NCBI GenBank assembly: GCA_910587135.1
Contig: CAJULF010000089.1
Coordinates: 1 to 7,408, forward strand
DNA length: 7,408 nucleotides
Reading direction: 5' to 3'
Source: an uncultured Oscillospiraceae bacterium
Lineage (GTDB): Bacteria > Bacillota > Clostridia > Oscillospirales > Ruminococcaceae
Part shown: in pieces, positions 1-4,927 of the stretch
How the letters are laid out: every line of letters begins with the position of its first letter
Position numbering within the stretch: position 1 is the stretch's first letter
Position numbers and translations under genes: made by a program
Notes under the pieces: model-generated
Told to the model about the DNA's origin: nothing
Databases searched by the model: none
What the model saw: only the letters and a program-made list of their open reading frames with translations

Positions 1-42
1 ATTTTGAAATTTTTTTAAATAATTAGCCTTAGGTCAACCTTT
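1..42. repeat. Left copy of an imperfect repeat shared by both window ends
   Basis: This AT-rich stretch aligns with the last 41 bases of the window (7368-7408) at about 33 of 42 positions with one gap. Identical blocks are ATTTTGA, AAATAAT and the terminal GGTCAACCTTT, and both copies are in the same orientation. It could be an interspersed intergenic repeat, a shared regulatory site, or an attachment-type duplication. AT-rich composition inflates the match, but the 11-bp GGTCAACCTTT block is less easily explained that way. Confidence 0.4.
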
Positions 43-54
43 ATATACAGTCTG

Positions 55-79
55 ATGACGGGATGCTCCATCCCGTCAT
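55..79. terminator. Perfect 11-bp hairpin downstream of the LysR gene
   Basis: ATGACGGGATG and CATCCCGTCAT form an uninterrupted 11-bp stem around the loop CTC. It lies 127 bp beyond the stop codon of the minus-strand LysR gene and could end that transcript, or one entering from the left of the window. Neither strand has a clear T-run after the stem, so intrinsic termination is plausible but not shown. The rest of positions 80-205 shows nothing recognisable. Confidence 0.45.
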
Positions 80-205
80 ATCCGTCAAAATAATAAAACG
101 CTTATCTTTGACTCATATTTTCAGTTGTTTTTAATTATTTAGTGATGGTAATGCCTTTATTTACCCAATCACCGCACCTGCCATGCGCAATATATACGTC
201 TGTCT

Positions 206-1102
206 TCACGGAGGCAGGATATCGTTACCGCTGAAATATTTCTCGAGTTCCTTCAGAAAAAGCTTGGCAATAGGTGAGAAAAGCTGATATTTTTTCCATA
301 TAAAATACATATTCGTTTCAAGTGGCGGATTAAGCGGACGAAAGCATAATCCACTGCTCTCGCTTGTGTCGATAAGTCCGTCGAACGTAAGCATATACCC
401 TGACCCCTCGCGCACGAAAACCGAGCCGTTATAGCACAGATTAACGGTTCTGGTGAAGTTCAGCTCATCGGCTTTTTCACCGCACCAGCGCGGGATATCC
501 ACACGCATTGCCTGAGCGGAGCATATCAGCGGCAGACCAAAAAGATCGTCGGGGCGCACTGCGCTTTTTTCGGCAAGCGGACTGTCACGGCGCATAATAA
601 CGCCCCACACGTCCGCACCGGGGATCTCGATGTAGTTGTACTTCGACAGATCGGGCGGTTCGACGATAAATGCAAAGTCGAGAATTCCTCTGTCAAGCTT
701 TTCCGCGACCTGTTCAGTATTTCCGCTTGACAAATGATAGCGCAGCAGCGGATATTTTTCCTTGAATTGTTTTATAACCCGCGCTAAATACTTTATTTGT
801 CGCGATTCCGCGCAGCCTATATAAATATCGCCGCCGTTCATCTCGTCGAGAGAGCCGAATTCGGCGGCAGTTTTATCAACCATATCGAGAATGTCCTCTG
901 TCCTGCGGCGAAGTAACATTCCCGCCTCAGTCAGCTTCAAGCCGCTTCTCGTCCGCGTAAACAGCTTTTTTCCGAGTTCCTCCTCAAGTGCCTTTATCTC
1001 CTTTGAAAGTGACGGCTGCGAAATATGCAGAGACCTGGCAGCCCTTGTCATATTTTCCTCGCGGGCGATCTCCAAAAAGTAGCGCAATACCCGAATTTCC
1101 AT
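206..1102 (-). CDS. LysR-family transcriptional regulator
   Basis: A DNA-binding regulator of 298 residues, the usual LysR length. The N-terminal winged helix-turn-helix is clear at about residues 1-60: FLEIAREENMTRAARSLHIS followed by QPSLSKEIKALEEELGKKLF, then a wing ending LTEAG. A linker helix follows to about 90, and the remainder is the periplasmic-binding-protein-like effector domain. The ATG is preceded by GGGGGTG about 7 nt upstream. The gene is divergent from the hydrolase/FMN-protein/alcohol-dehydrogenase operon, and a LysR-type palindrome lies over its own -35. By family precedent it should repress itself and control the divergent operon in response to a small molecule. The family is certain; the target and effector are inferred from position only, and the ligand cannot be predicted. 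Confidence 0.95.
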   Translation of the reverse strand: MEIRVLRYFLEIAREENMTRAARSLHISQPSLSKEIKALEEELGKKLFTRTRSGLKLTEAGMLLRRRTEDILDMVDKTAAEFGSLDEMNGGDIYIGCAESRQIKYLARVIKQFKEKYPLLRYHLSSGNTEQVAEKLDRGILDFAFIVEPPDLSKYNYIEIPGADVWGVIMRRDSPLAEKSAVRPDDLFGLPLICSAQAMRVDIPRWCGEKADELNFTRTVNLCYNGSVFVREGSGYMLTFDGLIDTSESSGLCFRPLNPPLETNMYFIWKKYQLFSPIAKLFLKELEKYFSGNDILPP

Positions 1103-1114
1103 TTTAACACCCCC

Positions 1115-1148
1115 ATTATATTATAACGCCTTTAATTATTCTTGTCAA
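1115..1148 (-). promoter_or_regulatory. Consensus SigA promoter of the LysR gene
   Basis: Read on the minus strand, TTGACA (complement of 1143-1148) is followed by a 17-bp spacer and TATAAT (complement of 1120-1125), matching consensus at all 12 positions. A second overlapping TATAAT occupies the complement of 1115-1120. The predicted start is near 1113, leaving a leader of only about 11 nt in which the GGGGG ribosome-binding site is almost the first transcribed sequence. The -35 lies inside the palindrome at 1134-1156. Confidence 0.85.
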
Positions 1149-1156
1149 GAATAATT
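1134..1156. promoter_or_regulatory. 23-bp perfect palindrome, probable LysR operator
   Basis: AATTATTCTTG and CAAGAATAATT are exact inverted copies around a single central T. The site contains the T-N11-A pattern typical of LysR boxes (T1139 to A1151). It covers the -35 of the LysR gene and lies about 20 bp upstream of the -35 of the divergent operon, so one bound regulator could repress itself and activate the operon. The operator role is inferred from family habits and position. Confidence 0.75.
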
Positions 1157-1175
1157 CATAATAAAAAATAGATAT

Positions 1176-1204
1176 TTGACATAAACCACCGAATGGTTTA
1201 TAAT
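1176..1204 (+). promoter_or_regulatory. Perfect consensus SigA promoter of the four-gene operon
   Basis: TTGACA at 1176-1181, a 17-bp spacer and TATAAT at 1199-1204 match the housekeeping consensus exactly. Transcription should start near 1211, about 23 nt before the first gene. A promoter this strong would normally be constitutive, so the palindrome in its spacer implies repression. Confidence 0.88.
1181..1201. promoter_or_regulatory. Palindrome filling the promoter spacer, candidate repressor operator
   Basis: ATAAACCA (1181-1188) and TGGTTTAT (1194-1201) are perfect 8-bp inverted repeats separated by CCGAA. They run from the last base of the -35 to the third base of the -10. A protein bound here would occlude RNA polymerase, the standard position for a repressor operator. 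The sequence differs from the LysR palindrome at 1134-1156, so a second regulator may act here. Confidence 0.6.
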
Positions 1205-1233
1205 AATATCGGAAACTTCGGGGAGGCGGTGAG

Positions 1234-1467
1234 ATGGCGGAATTTTCGGATACGCGCGGCATCGTGCTGCAAAACCTTATCGACGCGGGCTGTAACAGCG
1301 CCCTTACGGAGGAATGCGCCCAACTGATACTTGACGGAAATACGCAGTCCGTGCTGAATATTCTCGGAAAGCACAGAAAATATCTGCTTGACGAGGTTCA
1401 TACCAACCAAAAACGAATTGACTGTCTCGATTACCTGATATATAAAATCGGGAAGTCGGAGCTGTAA
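1234..1467 (+). CDS. Small helical protein of unknown function, first gene of the operon
   Basis: 77 residues with ATG start and a strong ribosome-binding site (GGGGAGG at 1220-1226, 7 nt spacing). It directly follows the consensus operon promoter and ends 17 bp before the hydrolase gene, so it is very probably expressed. It has no signal peptide or membrane segment and is predicted mostly helical. The C-terminal half, with LGKHRKYLLDEVHTNQKRID then CLDYLIYKI, has the heptad-like pattern seen in the dimerisation helix of MerR-type regulators, but no DNA-binding helix-turn-helix is present. Cysteines at 19, 28 and 64 might sense redox state. I do not recognise a named family. A small regulator or partner of the downstream enzymes is possible but unproven. 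Confidence 0.8.
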   Translation: MAEFSDTRGIVLQNLIDAGCNSALTEECAQLILDGNTQSVLNILGKHRKYLLDEVHTNQKRIDCLDYLIYKIGKSEL

Positions 1468-1484
1468 GAAAGGAAGAATTTATT

Positions 1485-2477
1485 ATGGAAAACGCAAAAA
1501 TGAACCTGACAAATGAGTGGGACAAAACGTTCCCTAAAAGCGACAAGGTTAATCATAGCAAGGTAACGTTCCGCAATCGCTACGGAATTACGCTCGCGGC
1601 AGATATGTACTCGCCGAAAAACGCGGAGGGTAGACTCGCGGCTATCGCGGTGTGCGGATCGTTCGGCGCGGTCAAGGAGCAGTCAGCGGGACTGTACGCG
1701 CAGACAATGGCGGAACGCGGTTTTCTCACGATAGCTTTTGACCCGTCGTTTACCGGAGAGAGTGGCGGCGAGCCTCGTTATATGGCCTCTCCCGACATTA
1801 ACACCGAGGATTTCTCGGCGGCTGTGGATTTCCTTTCCGTTCAAGAGAACGTTGACCCCGAGAAGATCGGAATCATCGGAATATGCGGCTGGGGCGGTCT
1901 GGCAATGAACGCGGCGGCAATCGACACGCGAATCAAAGCGACCGTCGCTTCCACAATGTACGACATGAGCCGCGTCAACGCAAACGGATACTTTGACGCG
2001 GAAAATAGTGAACAGGCGCGTTATGAAAAGCGCAAGACGCTGAATGCTCAGCGCACCATCGAATACAAAAGCGGTGTTTACGAGCTTGGAGGTGGAGTTG
2101 TCGATCCGCTCCCCGACGACGCGCCGTTCTTTGTCAAGGATTACTACGATTATTACAAGACAAAACGCGGTTATCACTCTCGCTCTCTCAACTCCAACGG
2201 CGGTTGGAACAAAACGGGCTGCATGTCTTTTATGAATATGCCTTTGCTGAGTTATACAAATGAAATACGCAATGCGGTGCTTGTAATTCACGGCGAAAAA
2301 GCGCATTCCTGCTATTTCGGAAAGGAAGCATTTGCTGATATGATGAACGGCAATCCCAAACCCGAAAATAAGGAGCTGATGATCATTCCGGACGCAGTCC
2401 ACACCGATCTTTACGACAGAACGGACATTATTCCTTTTGACAAGCTCCGGAAATTTTTCTGTGACAATCTGAAGTGA
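1485..2477 (+). CDS. Alpha/beta hydrolase, YcjY-like, with cysteine nucleophile
   Basis: 330 residues; ATG with AAAGGAAG 8 nt upstream. The alpha/beta-hydrolase core is readable: the strand AAIAVCGSFG with the oxyanion loop at 58-61; AFDPSFTGESGG at 84-95; the nucleophile elbow GIIGICGWGG at 129-138; a helical cap region at about 160-255 rich in Tyr and Asp; VLVIHGEKAHS at 266-275; and the probable catalytic His306 in PDAVHTDLYD. The elbow reads G-I-C-G-W-G, putting Cys134 where most family members have serine, as in dienelactone hydrolase and in YcjY-like proteins as I recall them. The acid residue is not certain (Glu271 is near the usual place). It has no signal peptide, so it acts in the cytoplasm. 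It probably hydrolyses a small ester, lactone or similar bond. The gene is followed 10 bp later by the FMN-protein gene. Confidence 0.88.
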   Translation: MENAKMNLTNEWDKTFPKSDKVNHSKVTFRNRYGITLAADMYSPKNAEGRLAAIAVCGSFGAVKEQSAGLYAQTMAERGFLTIAFDPSFTGESGGEPRYMASPDINTEDFSAAVDFLSVQENVDPEKIGIIGICGWGGLAMNAAAIDTRIKATVASTMYDMSRVNANGYFDAENSEQARYEKRKTLNAQRTIEYKSGVYELGGGVVDPLPDDAPFFVKDYYDYYKTKRGYHSRSLNSNGGWNKTGCMSFMNMPLLSYTNEIRNAVLVIHGEKAHSCYFGKEAFADMMNGNPKPENKELMIIPDAVHTDLYDRTDIIPFDKLRKFFCDNLK

Positions 2478-2487
2478 CGGAGGTACC

Positions 2488-3018
2488 ATGAACATCCTTG
2501 TTTTGAACGGCAGTCCTCGTTCAAACGGCAACACAAAGAAAATGGTTGAGGCTTTCCGCGAAGGCGCGGAATCAGCGGGGCATACGGTGAATGTGGTAGA
2601 TGTATGCCATAAAAGGATAGCGGGTTGCCTGGCGTGTGAATACTGCCACACCAATGGAAACGGCGAGTGCATTCAAAAGGACGATATGTCAGAAATATAC
2701 TCTCTGCTAAAGGATGCGGAAATGCTCGTTATCGCTTCGCCTATATATTATCACGGAATAACGGGGCAGCTTAAGTGCACAATCGACAGATTCTATTCCG
2801 CTGCCTATCCGAGAAAGCCCGAAAAGCTGAAAAAGATCGCGATGTTTTTAAGCTCGGGCGACGCGGATATGTACGATGGCGCAATGTTTTCGTATCGCGG
2901 AGATTTCCTCGGTTATCTTGGGCTTGAGGATATGGGAATGTTTACGGCTCACGGTGGAGTAAACGGTTCTGCCGCAAAGCTGAAGGAGCTTGGCGATTTC
3001 GGGAGAGCGTTGAAATAA
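2488..3018 (+). CDS. Flavodoxin-fold NAD(P)H-dependent FMN reductase with iron-sulfur-flavoprotein-like cysteine motif
   Basis: 176 residues; ATG preceded by GGAGGT. The N-terminus LNGSPRSNGNTKKMVEAF (6-23) is the FMN-phosphate loop of the NADPH-dependent FMN reductase/flavodoxin-2 group. VIASPIYYHGITGQLKCTID (81-100) is the second FMN-binding segment. Cysteines 47, 50, 53 and 61 form CX2CX2CX7C, within the spacing known for archaeal and clostridial iron-sulfur flavoproteins, where it binds a 4Fe-4S cluster. The protein probably transfers electrons from NAD(P)H or ferredoxin to a quinone, nitro compound or other acceptor. Length is normal to slightly short. It lies between the hydrolase (10 bp) and the alcohol dehydrogenase (101 bp) and is probably cotranscribed with both. 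Fold and FMN binding are near certain; a cluster in this particular protein is inference. Confidence 0.9.
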   Translation: MNILVLNGSPRSNGNTKKMVEAFREGAESAGHTVNVVDVCHKRIAGCLACEYCHTNGNGECIQKDDMSEIYSLLKDAEMLVIASPIYYHGITGQLKCTIDRFYSAAYPRKPEKLKKIAMFLSSGDADMYDGAMFSYRGDFLGYLGLEDMGMFTAHGGVNGSAAKLKELGDFGRALK

Positions 3019-3119
3019 TGGAGTAAGCGCTGTTCGTTCAACATCTATCGGATAGTGTGAATGAGATAACTTTGTTTTTCGGCAATGAATTAAATTGATA
3101 TCAAGAGGAGGACTTAATT

Positions 3120-4286
3120 ATGTTAGGTAATTTTTCTTACTGCAACCCCACAAAGCTGTATTTCGGGGAGGATTCGCCTCAATATTTAAACGGGGAGTTA
3201 CAGAAATACGGAGCGAAGGTTATGCTGATTTACGGCGGCGGTTCAATCAAAAAGAACGGCATTTACGATCAAGTAATGAGTATTCTAACCGCAAACAAAA
3301 AGACCGTGTTCGAGGACTCGGGGGTTATGCCGAATCCCACGGTGGAAAAGCTTTATGAGGGCTGCAAAATCGCAAGGCATAACGCAGTAGATCTGATACT
3401 TGCGGTCGGCGTAGGTTCGGTCTGCGATTATGCGAAGGCTGTTTCCGTTTCTGCCTATTGTGAAGAAGATCCTTGGGATAAGTATTATTTGCAAATGGAT
3501 GATGTTGATAATAAAATCATTCCCGTGGGCTGTGTTCTGACAATGGTTGGAACAGGCTCCGAGATGAACGGCGGCGCGGTTATTACCAACCATGAGCAGA
3601 AGCTCAAGATCGGACACGTTTTCGGAGAAACTGTTTTTCCGAAATTCTCGATACTCAACCCGAAATTCACCTACACTCTGCCTCAATACCAAATGGTCGC
3701 GGGAATTTACGATATAATGAATCATATAACCGAGCAGTATTTTTCAGGTGAGGACGACAATACCTCCGATTACATTATGGAGGGACTTTTAAGGTCGCTT
3801 ATTCATTCCTCAAGAATTGCCGTTCATAATCCAACGGGTTATGAAGCGCGAAGCAATATTATGTGGATAGCGACATGGGCGCTGAATACTCTGGTCGCAA
3901 AGGGAAAATCTACCGATTGGATGGTGCATATGATCGGGCAGTCGGTCGGAGCGTTTACCGACGCGACACACGGTATGACACTTTCGGCGGTTTCCATGGC
4001 GTACTATCGTTATATTTGTCCATACGGACTTGCGAAATTCAGGAGATTTGCCATAAATGTTTGGGATGTCGATCCTAACGCCAAAAACGACGAGCAGGTC
4101 GCTTTTGAAGGACTTGATCGAATGGCAGCGTATATGAAGGAGATCGGACTTGTAATGAGTCTTAAGGAACTTGGAGTTACCGAGGAAATGATTGACGGGA
4201 TCGCGGAAAATTCTTTAGTTATGGACGGCGGTTATAAACTACTGAACAAAGACGAGATTGCGGATATTCTTAAAAAGAGTATGTGA
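3120..4286 (+). CDS. Iron-containing (group III) alcohol dehydrogenase, YqhD/butanol-dehydrogenase type
   Basis: 388 residues, the typical length; ATG with GAGGAGGA 8 nt upstream. It interconverts an aldehyde and an alcohol, probably with NADPH. The N-terminal nucleotide-binding domain contains YGGGSIKKNG (38-47) and GVGSVCDYAKAVS (97-109), the latter a variant of GGGSXXDXAK with Val in place of the second Gly. The metal site of the family is intact: Asp198 and His202 in YDIMNHITEQYFSG, His270 in WMVHMIGQ, and His284 in DATHGMTLS, with spacing matching Asp194/His198/His267/His281 of E. coli YqhD as I recall it. TGSEMNGGAVITN (145-157) is the usual family segment. The gene is last in the operon and is followed by an inverted repeat and a terminator hairpin. 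It may reduce an aldehyde released by the upstream enzymes. No specific name (yqhD, bdhA, bdhB) is justified from sequence alone. Confidence 0.95.
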   Translation: MLGNFSYCNPTKLYFGEDSPQYLNGELQKYGAKVMLIYGGGSIKKNGIYDQVMSILTANKKTVFEDSGVMPNPTVEKLYEGCKIARHNAVDLILAVGVGSVCDYAKAVSVSAYCEEDPWDKYYLQMDDVDNKIIPVGCVLTMVGTGSEMNGGAVITNHEQKLKIGHVFGETVFPKFSILNPKFTYTLPQYQMVAGIYDIMNHITEQYFSGEDDNTSDYIMEGLLRSLIHSSRIAVHNPTGYEARSNIMWIATWALNTLVAKGKSTDWMVHMIGQSVGAFTDATHGMTLSAVSMAYYRYICPYGLAKFRRFAINVWDVDPNAKNDEQVAFEGLDRMAAYMKEIGLVMSLKELGVTEEMIDGIAENSLVMDGGYKLLNKDEIADILKKSM

Positions 4287-4298
4287 TTTTTAATGTAG

Positions 4299-4330
4299 CT
4301 ATTCTTTGTTTTATGCGGCTCAATTTTTGA
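4299..4330 (+). repeat. Left inverted repeat (copy L)
   Basis: It begins CTATTCTTTG and ends CTCAATTTTTGA. It matches the reverse complement of 4773-4804 at 30/32 positions and the reverse complement of 4346-4375 at 26/30. With the latter it can form a long stem-loop directly after the alcohol dehydrogenase stop codon, so it may also act in 3'-end formation of the operon mRNA. Confidence 0.8.
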
Positions 4331-4345
4331 ACATATTGGGTTCAT

Positions 4346-4375
4346 TCAAAAATTGAGCTGCCGTAAACAAAGAAT
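4346..4375 (-). repeat. Internal diverged copy of the inverted repeat (copy M)
   Basis: It matches the reverse complement of copy L at 26/30 and is a direct repeat of copy R (4773-4802) at 24/30. Differences cluster in its middle, where the sequence has become part of another 8-bp inverted repeat (CTGCCGTA at 4358-4365 and TACGGCAG at 4375-4382). L and M are separated by only 15 bases and would fold as a stem-loop. Confidence 0.7.
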
Positions 4376-4387
4376 ACGGCAGAATGA

Positions 4388-4423
4388 AAATACCCCTTGA
4401 AGTCACCGTTTCAAGGGGTATTT
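4388..4423. terminator. Strong bidirectional hairpin terminator
   Basis: AAATACCCCTTGAA (4388-4401) and TTCAAGGGGTATTT (4410-4423) pair perfectly over 14 bp around an 8-base loop. The stem has an A-run on one side and a T-run on the other, so it can work in both directions. On the plus strand it would end read-through from the alcohol dehydrogenase gene. On the minus strand it would end a transcript from the promoter at 4743-4771. Confidence 0.7.
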
Positions 4424-4430
4424 CGTGTAA

Positions 4431-4449
4431 GTGGTCAAATATGTGGTCA
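4431..4449 (+). repeat. Tandem GTGGTCA pair
   Basis: GTGGTCA occurs at 4431-4437 and again at 4443-4449, a 12-bp period, directly next to the terminator hairpin. This resembles small repeat pairs beside recombination sites, but no recombinase is in the window and the meaning is unclear. Confidence 0.35.
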
Positions 4450-4733
4450 TCAAGCGGTTGGCGGCTGTTTCAGACATGATAAAATCACTGTAACATTGTA
4501 GTGTCAAGAGGTGTTTGCGGAATCGGGGTTCGGGATATGCTCCTGCTCGCTTATGATCCCAAAGAGAGATGAAATTGTCCTCTCCGCTGCTAATGGCTTT
4601 TTATAGCCGTTTCCGCTTCACAGCAAATCCTCTCCGGCGGTCTTGTATCCGTTGTTTCCGTGTGCTCCGAACCTGTCTATGGTCAGATATGGGGTCGTTA
4701 TTGAGACGGGCAGCAGAGGAAACGGAAGTAGGG

Positions 4734-4756
4734 GTTTATGCTATTATAGCATAAAC
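4734..4756. repeat. Perfect 10-bp hairpin covering the internal promoter -10
   Basis: GTTTATGCTA and TAGCATAAAC are exact inverted copies around TTA. The -10 box of the minus-strand promoter lies at its centre. As DNA it is a symmetric protein-binding site over the promoter; as RNA read from either side it would be a small stem-loop. It may be an operator. Confidence 0.5.
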
Positions 4757-4771
4757 AAGACCAGAAATCAA
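4743..4771 (-). promoter_or_regulatory. Extended -10 promoter inside the inverted-repeat unit, reading leftward
   Basis: On the minus strand TTGATT (complement of 4766-4771) is followed by exactly 17 bp and a perfect TATAAT (complement of 4743-4748), preceded by TGC, which supplies the TGn extended -10 motif. The -35 matches 4 of 6 consensus bases. It lies just inside the right inverted repeat, a usual place for an element's own promoter. Predicted start near 4736. Confidence 0.65.
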
Positions 4772-4772
4772 G

Positions 4773-4804
4773 TCAAAATTTGAGCCGCATATAACAAAGA
4801 ATAG
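4773..4804 (-). repeat. Right inverted repeat (copy R)
   Basis: It begins TCAAAATTTGAGCCGCAT and ends CAAAGAATAG. It is the inverted counterpart of 4299-4330 with only two mismatches over 32 bp, far beyond chance, although the copies are more than 440 bp apart. Confidence 0.8.
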
Positions 4805-4827
4805 ACGCAGCAGATATGAACAGGATA

Positions 4828-4847
4828 AACCTGTCACTATACAGGTT
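4828..4847 (-). terminator. Small hairpin downstream of the sensor-kinase gene
   Basis: AACCTGT and ACAGGTT pair over 7 bp around a 6-base loop, about 80 bp beyond the kinase stop codon. On the minus strand the stem is followed by TATCCTGTT, only weakly T-rich. It is the best terminator candidate for the kinase/regulator operon, but a weak one. Confidence 0.35.
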
Positions 4848-4927
4848 GGAATTCCGAAGCGGGAAATACGCGAAGCAGCCAAGCGGTTTGGCATATATGC
4901 TGAATAAAAGCTCTCGGATATATGTTA

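Larger units (their letters stand above)
4388..4736 (-). ncRNA. Candidate structured RNA of about 350 nt inside the inverted-repeat unit
   Basis: This is a prediction from flanking signals only: an extended -10 promoter immediately to the right and a strong hairpin terminator at the left end. No frame on this strand gives a believable protein. The RNA can form competing helices. CCGUUUCC near its 5' end can pair with GGAAACGG about 100 nt later. CUCUGCUGC beside it can pair with GCAGCGGAG slightly further on. A GGCU...AGCC hairpin lies between the two downstream arms. I recognise no known RNA family. Confidence 0.25.
4299..4804. mobile_element. 506-bp MITE-like unit bounded by 32-bp inverted repeats
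   Basis: The left end (4299-4330, starting CTATTCTTTG) and right end (4773-4804, ending CAAAGAATAG) are inverted copies matching at 30 of 32 positions. No transposase and no credible protein gene lie between them. Inside are a diverged third copy of the repeat, a strong terminator hairpin and an inward-facing promoter. The unit fills most of the gap between two convergent transcription units, a typical site for small non-autonomous transposons. I see no clear target-site duplication, so a MITE, a remnant of a larger element, or a conserved intergenic structure are all possible. Confidence 0.45.
4755..4907 (+). pseudogene. Possible 3' remnant of a decayed coding frame
   Basis: The frame is open from just after TAA at 4752-4754 to TAA at 4905-4907 but has no start codon or ribosome-binding site. 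The part outside the inverted repeat reads DKPVTIQVGIPKREIREAAK then RFGIYAE, whose charged/hydrophobic alternation looks like real protein rather than a random frame. I recognise no family. It may be the tail of a gene disrupted when the element arrived, or chance in a short frame. The 7-bp inverted repeat at 4828-4847 lies within it. Confidence 0.25.

Noticed and set aside
1683..2672. Long 329-codon open frame on the minus strand opposite the hydrolase
   Set aside because: It is antisense to a gene with a clear family, ribosome-binding site and operon position. Its translation (rich in His, Val, Phe, Arg) shows no recognisable domain, and it crosses the boundary into the FMN-protein gene.
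3019..3119. Separate promoter for the alcohol dehydrogenase gene
   Set aside because: The 101-bp gap has no -35/-10 pair with acceptable spacing and no terminator, so cotranscription with the upstream genes is the simpler reading.
4403..4477. Minus-strand 24-residue frame MSETAANRLMTTYLTTYTKY(PLKR) following a TTGACA box
   Set aside because: It has no ribosome-binding site and it ends inside the terminator hairpin. The -10 paired with the TTGACA at 17 bp (TTTTAT) is weak. Kept only as a possible fragment of the element.
4569..4754. Plus-strand ORF of 61 residues inside the inverted-repeat element
   Set aside because: The product is rich in Arg, Cys and Leu with no domain. Its stop lies in the promoter hairpin, and the only Shine-Dalgarno-like bases are about 2 nt from the ATG. 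It is probably chance.
4299..4804. Invertible promoter switch flanked by inverted repeats
   Set aside because: Inverting the segment would move the promoter to the left end, but the terminator moves with it (to about 4680-4715) and still blocks transcription before the edge. Neighbouring genes also converge on the segment, so a flip would not turn either one on.
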